Part shown: positions 4,505 to 6,693 of the stretch, piece by piece
Layout of the letters: each line of letters begins with the position of its first letter
How positions within the stretch are numbered: the first letter of the stretch is position 1
Assembly: GCA_021810735.1 (NCBI GenBank)
Contig: JAJZIF010000212.1
Location: 1 to 6,693, forward strand
Direction: 5' to 3'
Length of the DNA: 6,693 nucleotides
Origin: Acidobacteriota bacterium
GTDB taxonomy: Bacteria; Acidobacteriota; Terriglobia; Terriglobales; Acidobacteriaceae
The notes under the pieces: generated by a model
What the model was told of the DNA's origin: nothing
Seen by the model: the letters and a program-made list of their open reading frames with translations, nothing else
The model's database searches: none
Made by a program: the position numbers and the translations under genes

Positions 4505-6693
4505 GTGCCAGATCTCACTGAAACCGGCGACTTTGGCCCTCCAGTTCATCGCCGCATTTCCCCGCCCGGCACCCTATTGGCGCCGATGCTGCTTGCTGCT
4601 GCCGGCTTCGCCGCAGGCATTCTCTCTGCGACTTTTTTCTGGCGCCAGCCCGTGCTCCTTCTCATCGCCGCCGTTGCGATGGCTGTCGCCGCCTTGGCTG
4701 CTTCCCGTATTTCCTTCCGCCTTGCGCTCATCACGGCATTCCTCTTATTTGCGCTCGCGGGCGCCTGGTGCGCGGAGCTCGTTGTCTGGCCGCAGGCGGA
4801 AAACCCCGCCCTGCTCGTGGAATACAGTAACCAGAACCGAGTAGGACGCAAGCCCGCAGGCAAAGACCGCATCGAGGGCGTCGTCGTCTCCGCTGGAGCC
4901 GTGCGCTTTTCCGAATTCAAGGCCTTCTACCAATGGAAGCCAACACAGGAGCACAGCCAATATATTGAACTGAAACAGTTACATATTAATGGAGTCGCGC
5001 TGCCTGCCACCGTCGGCCTTCGTCTCGGCGTCTATGCGCCGCTCCACGCTCCCTTTCGCGCTGTTCACTGCGGCGAGAACCTTGAATGGAGCGGCAATCT
5101 CCATATGCCCGAGGAATATCGAGACCCCGGCGTGTGGAGCGATGCCGCCTACATGCGCCAGCAAGGCATCGGCGCAGAGGCCAGCACCCGCGCCGCGCAA
5201 TTCACCATCCTTCCCGGAAGAGATATGAGTTGGCGCGACACGGCTCTCTGTCGCATTCACTCGTGGCAACAGTCCGCAGGCGAGCGCCTGATGAACTTTG
5301 CTGAAAATCCGCACAATCTCTCCCTTCCTCCATTACTCCGCCTCTCACGCAAAGACGCTTCCATGCTGACAGCCATGGTCACCGGCGACCGCACTTACCT
5401 TACCGGCCCTACGCGCACCGGCTTCGAACGGACAGGCTCTTTCCACCTCCTCGTCGTCTCTGGACTCCATCTCGCCATCTTCTCCGGCCTCATCTTCTGG
5501 ATCTCCCGCAGCCTGCGCCTCAACCGCTTCTGGGCAACCGCGATCACCATCGCACTCGCCTCTGGCTATGCGGTATTCACCGGGTGGGGCCAACCGGTCC
5601 AGCGGTCGCTCTGGATGGTCTCTCTCTACCTGCTCGTGCGCCTCATCTTCCGCGAAAAGCAGCGCATGAACGCCATCGGCGTTGCCGCGCTAGTCATTCT
5701 CGCCATCCAGCCTGAGGCGCTCATGGATACCGGCTTCCAGATGACGCTGCTCGCCGTTCTCGCCGTCGCCGGCATTGCGCTTCCCATCATCGAGCGCAGC
5801 TTCGGGCCTTACCTTTCCGCACTGCGGCGCCTCAACCTGATTCAACTCGATCCGGCCCTGCCGCCAGAACTTGCCCAGTTTCGTGTCACGCTGCGCCTGG
5901 TCATCCGCAGCGTGAAGCCGCTCATCGGAAAACGCGCGGCCAACATCCTCGTCCCCTGGTCCTTGCGAATCGCCCTCGGCCTGCTCGAGCTTGTGACTGT
6001 AACAGTTACCATTGAAGCCGCCATGACCCTGCCCATGGCCGTTTCCTTCCACCGCATCACCATCGCCGGGTTGCCGCTCAACCTCTTCATCGTTCCTCTG
6101 ATCGGAATCCTCTTGCCGCTGGCGATCGCGTCGCTGCTGTCCGTGCTCCTGTTGCCTGCGCTGGCCGTCATCCCCATCGCCGCGACGGCATTCCTGTTGC
6201 ATGTTGTCTCGTACTTCATTCGGTTCTTTGGCCGTGGGCCCATTGGCAACTGGCGCGTTCCAGATCCACTTCCCGTGCAAATCATCGGCTGTCTGCTGCT
6301 GTTGGCGCTCACGATGGTCATGCTGCGCTCGCGCCGCTATAGCCTTGTGCTCGGCACCCTCTGCCTGGGGCTCAGCGTCCTTGTGCTCCTGTGGCCGCGC
6401 CCCATGAATCACGATCCTCACGCATGCGAGATCGCTGTCATCGACGTCGGCCAGGGCGACTCACTCCTCGTCATCACTCCCGGCGGCAAAACCCTCCTCA
6501 TCGACGCCGGAGGCCTCGAAAGCAAATCGCCGGAAACGCATTTCAATATGGGGGAGGATGTCGTCTCTCCCGTTTTGTGGTCTCTTGGCATCCGCCGCCT
6601 TGACGCTGTCGCTGTCACACACACCGATGTTGACCACATTGGAGGCATGGCCGATGTTATCGCCAATTTCCATCCCAATCAGCTCTGGATCGG
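4505..6693 (+). CDS. comEC: ComEC/Rec2-family DNA internalisation channel, 3'-truncated by the window edge
   Basis: ComEC is the inner-membrane channel that carries single-stranded DNA into the cytoplasm during natural transformation. From GTG 4505 the frame stays open to the window end, giving 729 complete codons. Two or three hydrophobic helices come first (about 28-90, starting A-P-M-L-L-L). A soluble DUF4131/OB-like part follows (about 95-250). The multi-helix Competence domain (about 285-620) carries the family signature H-L-L-V-V-S-G-L-H (314-322), then G-W-G-Q-P-V-Q-R and D-T-G-F-Q-M. A polar insertion of about 55 residues (430-484) lies between membrane helices. The C-terminal metallo-beta-lactamase-like domain begins with D-V-G-Q-G-D-S (647-653) and L-L-I-D-A-G-G, then T-H-T-D-V-D-H-I-G-G (705-714), where the metal motif is H-x-D-x-D-H rather than H-x-H-x-D-H, a form I recall from other ComEC proteins. 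The rest of this domain lies beyond the window. The gene follows rlmD by 56 nt on the same strand and may share its transcript or have its own control. Actual competence cannot be judged without pilus and DprA/ComEA genes. Confidence 0.93.
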   Translation, partial: MPDLTETGDFGPPVHRRISPPGTLLAPMLLAAAGFAAGILSATFFWRQPVLLLIAAVAMAVAALAASRISFRLALITAFLLFALAGAWCAELVVWPQAENPALLVEYSNQNRVGRKPAGKDRIEGVVVSAGAVRFSEFKAFYQWKPTQEHSQYIELKQLHINGVALPATVGLRLGVYAPLHAPFRAVHCGENLEWSGNLHMPEEYRDPGVWSDAAYMRQQGIGAEASTRAAQFTILPGRDMSWRDTALCRIHSWQQSAGERLMNFAENPHNLSLPPLLRLSRKDASMLTAMVTGDRTYLTGPTRTGFERTGSFHLLVVSGLHLAIFSGLIFWISRSLRLNRFWATAITIALASGYAVFTGWGQPVQRSLWMVSLYLLVRLIFREKQRMNAIGVAALVILAIQPEALMDTGFQMTLLAVLAVAGIALPIIERSFGPYLSALRRLNLIQLDPALPPELAQFRVTLRLVIRSVKPLIGKRAANILVPWSLRIALGLLELVTVTVTIEAAMTLPMAVSFHRITIAGLPLNLFIVPLIGILLPLAIASLLSVLLLPALAVIPIAATAFLLHVVSYFIRFFGRGPIGNWRVPDPLPVQIIGCLLLLALTMVMLRSRRYSLVLGTLCLGLSVLVLLWPRPMNHDPHACEIAVIDVGQGDSLLVITPGGKTLLIDAGGLESKSPETHFNMGEDVVSPVLWSLGIRRLDAVAVTHTDVDHIGGMADVIANFHPNQLWI

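Noticed and set aside
4473..4844. Plus-strand open frame at the start of the comEC region in another frame
   Set aside because: It is Ser/Pro/Arg-rich with no motif, lacks a ribosome site of its own, and the overlapping frame gives a proper ComEC N-terminus.
4957..4992. AT-rich patch in comEC as an internal promoter
   Set aside because: TTGAAC and a TATTAA-like box are present but the spacer is only about 13 nt, and the patch reads as normal coding sequence.
5996..6006. Short inverted repeat ACTGT-A-ACAGT as an operator
   Set aside because: It lies inside the comEC coding sequence over a Val-Thr-Val-Thr run and is short enough to be chance.
5690..6421. Minus-strand open frame rich in Asp, Glu, Gln and Arg opposite comEC
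   Set aside because: The hydrophilic composition is what the complement of membrane-helix codons gives; no start context or motif supports it.
6617..6637. H-x-D-x-D-H in the ComEC hydrolase domain as an inactivating change
   Set aside because: I recall other ComEC proteins carrying Asp in place of the second His here, so it is not unusual in this family.

Overview
The window is a tightly packed, single-strand (+) bacterial chromosomal segment with six genes and no mobile element, RNA gene, CRISPR array or long non-coding stretch. It is moderately high in GC with a strong preference for C-ending codons (ctc, atc, gcc, gtc). The order nadC - birA - coaX - uncharacterised gene - rlmD/rumA - comEC, the single-domain BirA and the protein styles resemble Acidobacteriota, probably family Acidobacteriaceae (Terriglobia). 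That placement rests on recalled gene order and protein style, not on a search.

Layout: positions 2-820 hold the 3' part of nadC (quinolinate phosphoribosyltransferase, NAD synthesis), which starts upstream of the window. Positions 825-1628 hold birA (biotin-protein ligase without a DNA-binding domain). Positions 1644-2471 hold coaX (type III pantothenate kinase, CoA synthesis). Positions 2473-3177 hold a conserved-looking but uncharacterised all-helical protein. Positions 3174-4448 hold an RlmD/RumA-type 23S rRNA m5U methyltransferase with an iron-sulfur cluster motif. Positions 4505-6693 hold comEC (DNA-uptake channel), which runs off the right edge. Gaps between the first five genes are 4 nt, 15 nt, 1 nt and a 4-nt ATGA overlap, so they look like one transcript with translational coupling. 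A 56-nt gap precedes comEC. Three of the five visible starts are GTG.

The first three genes form a cofactor block: NAD, protein biotinylation (acetyl-CoA carboxylase being the usual target) and CoA. The link from these to rRNA methylation and DNA uptake is positional only.

The two observations most worth checking are in ordinary-looking genes. CoaX has Asn in place of the expected catalytic/metal-binding Asp and phosphate-loop Gly in its first motif (N-V-N-N-T instead of D-x-G-N-T), along with other motif changes. The Shine-Dalgarno sequence of comEC lies inside a perfect 7-bp inverted repeat that could hide it from ribosomes. I found no clear sign of a wholly new multi-gene system.
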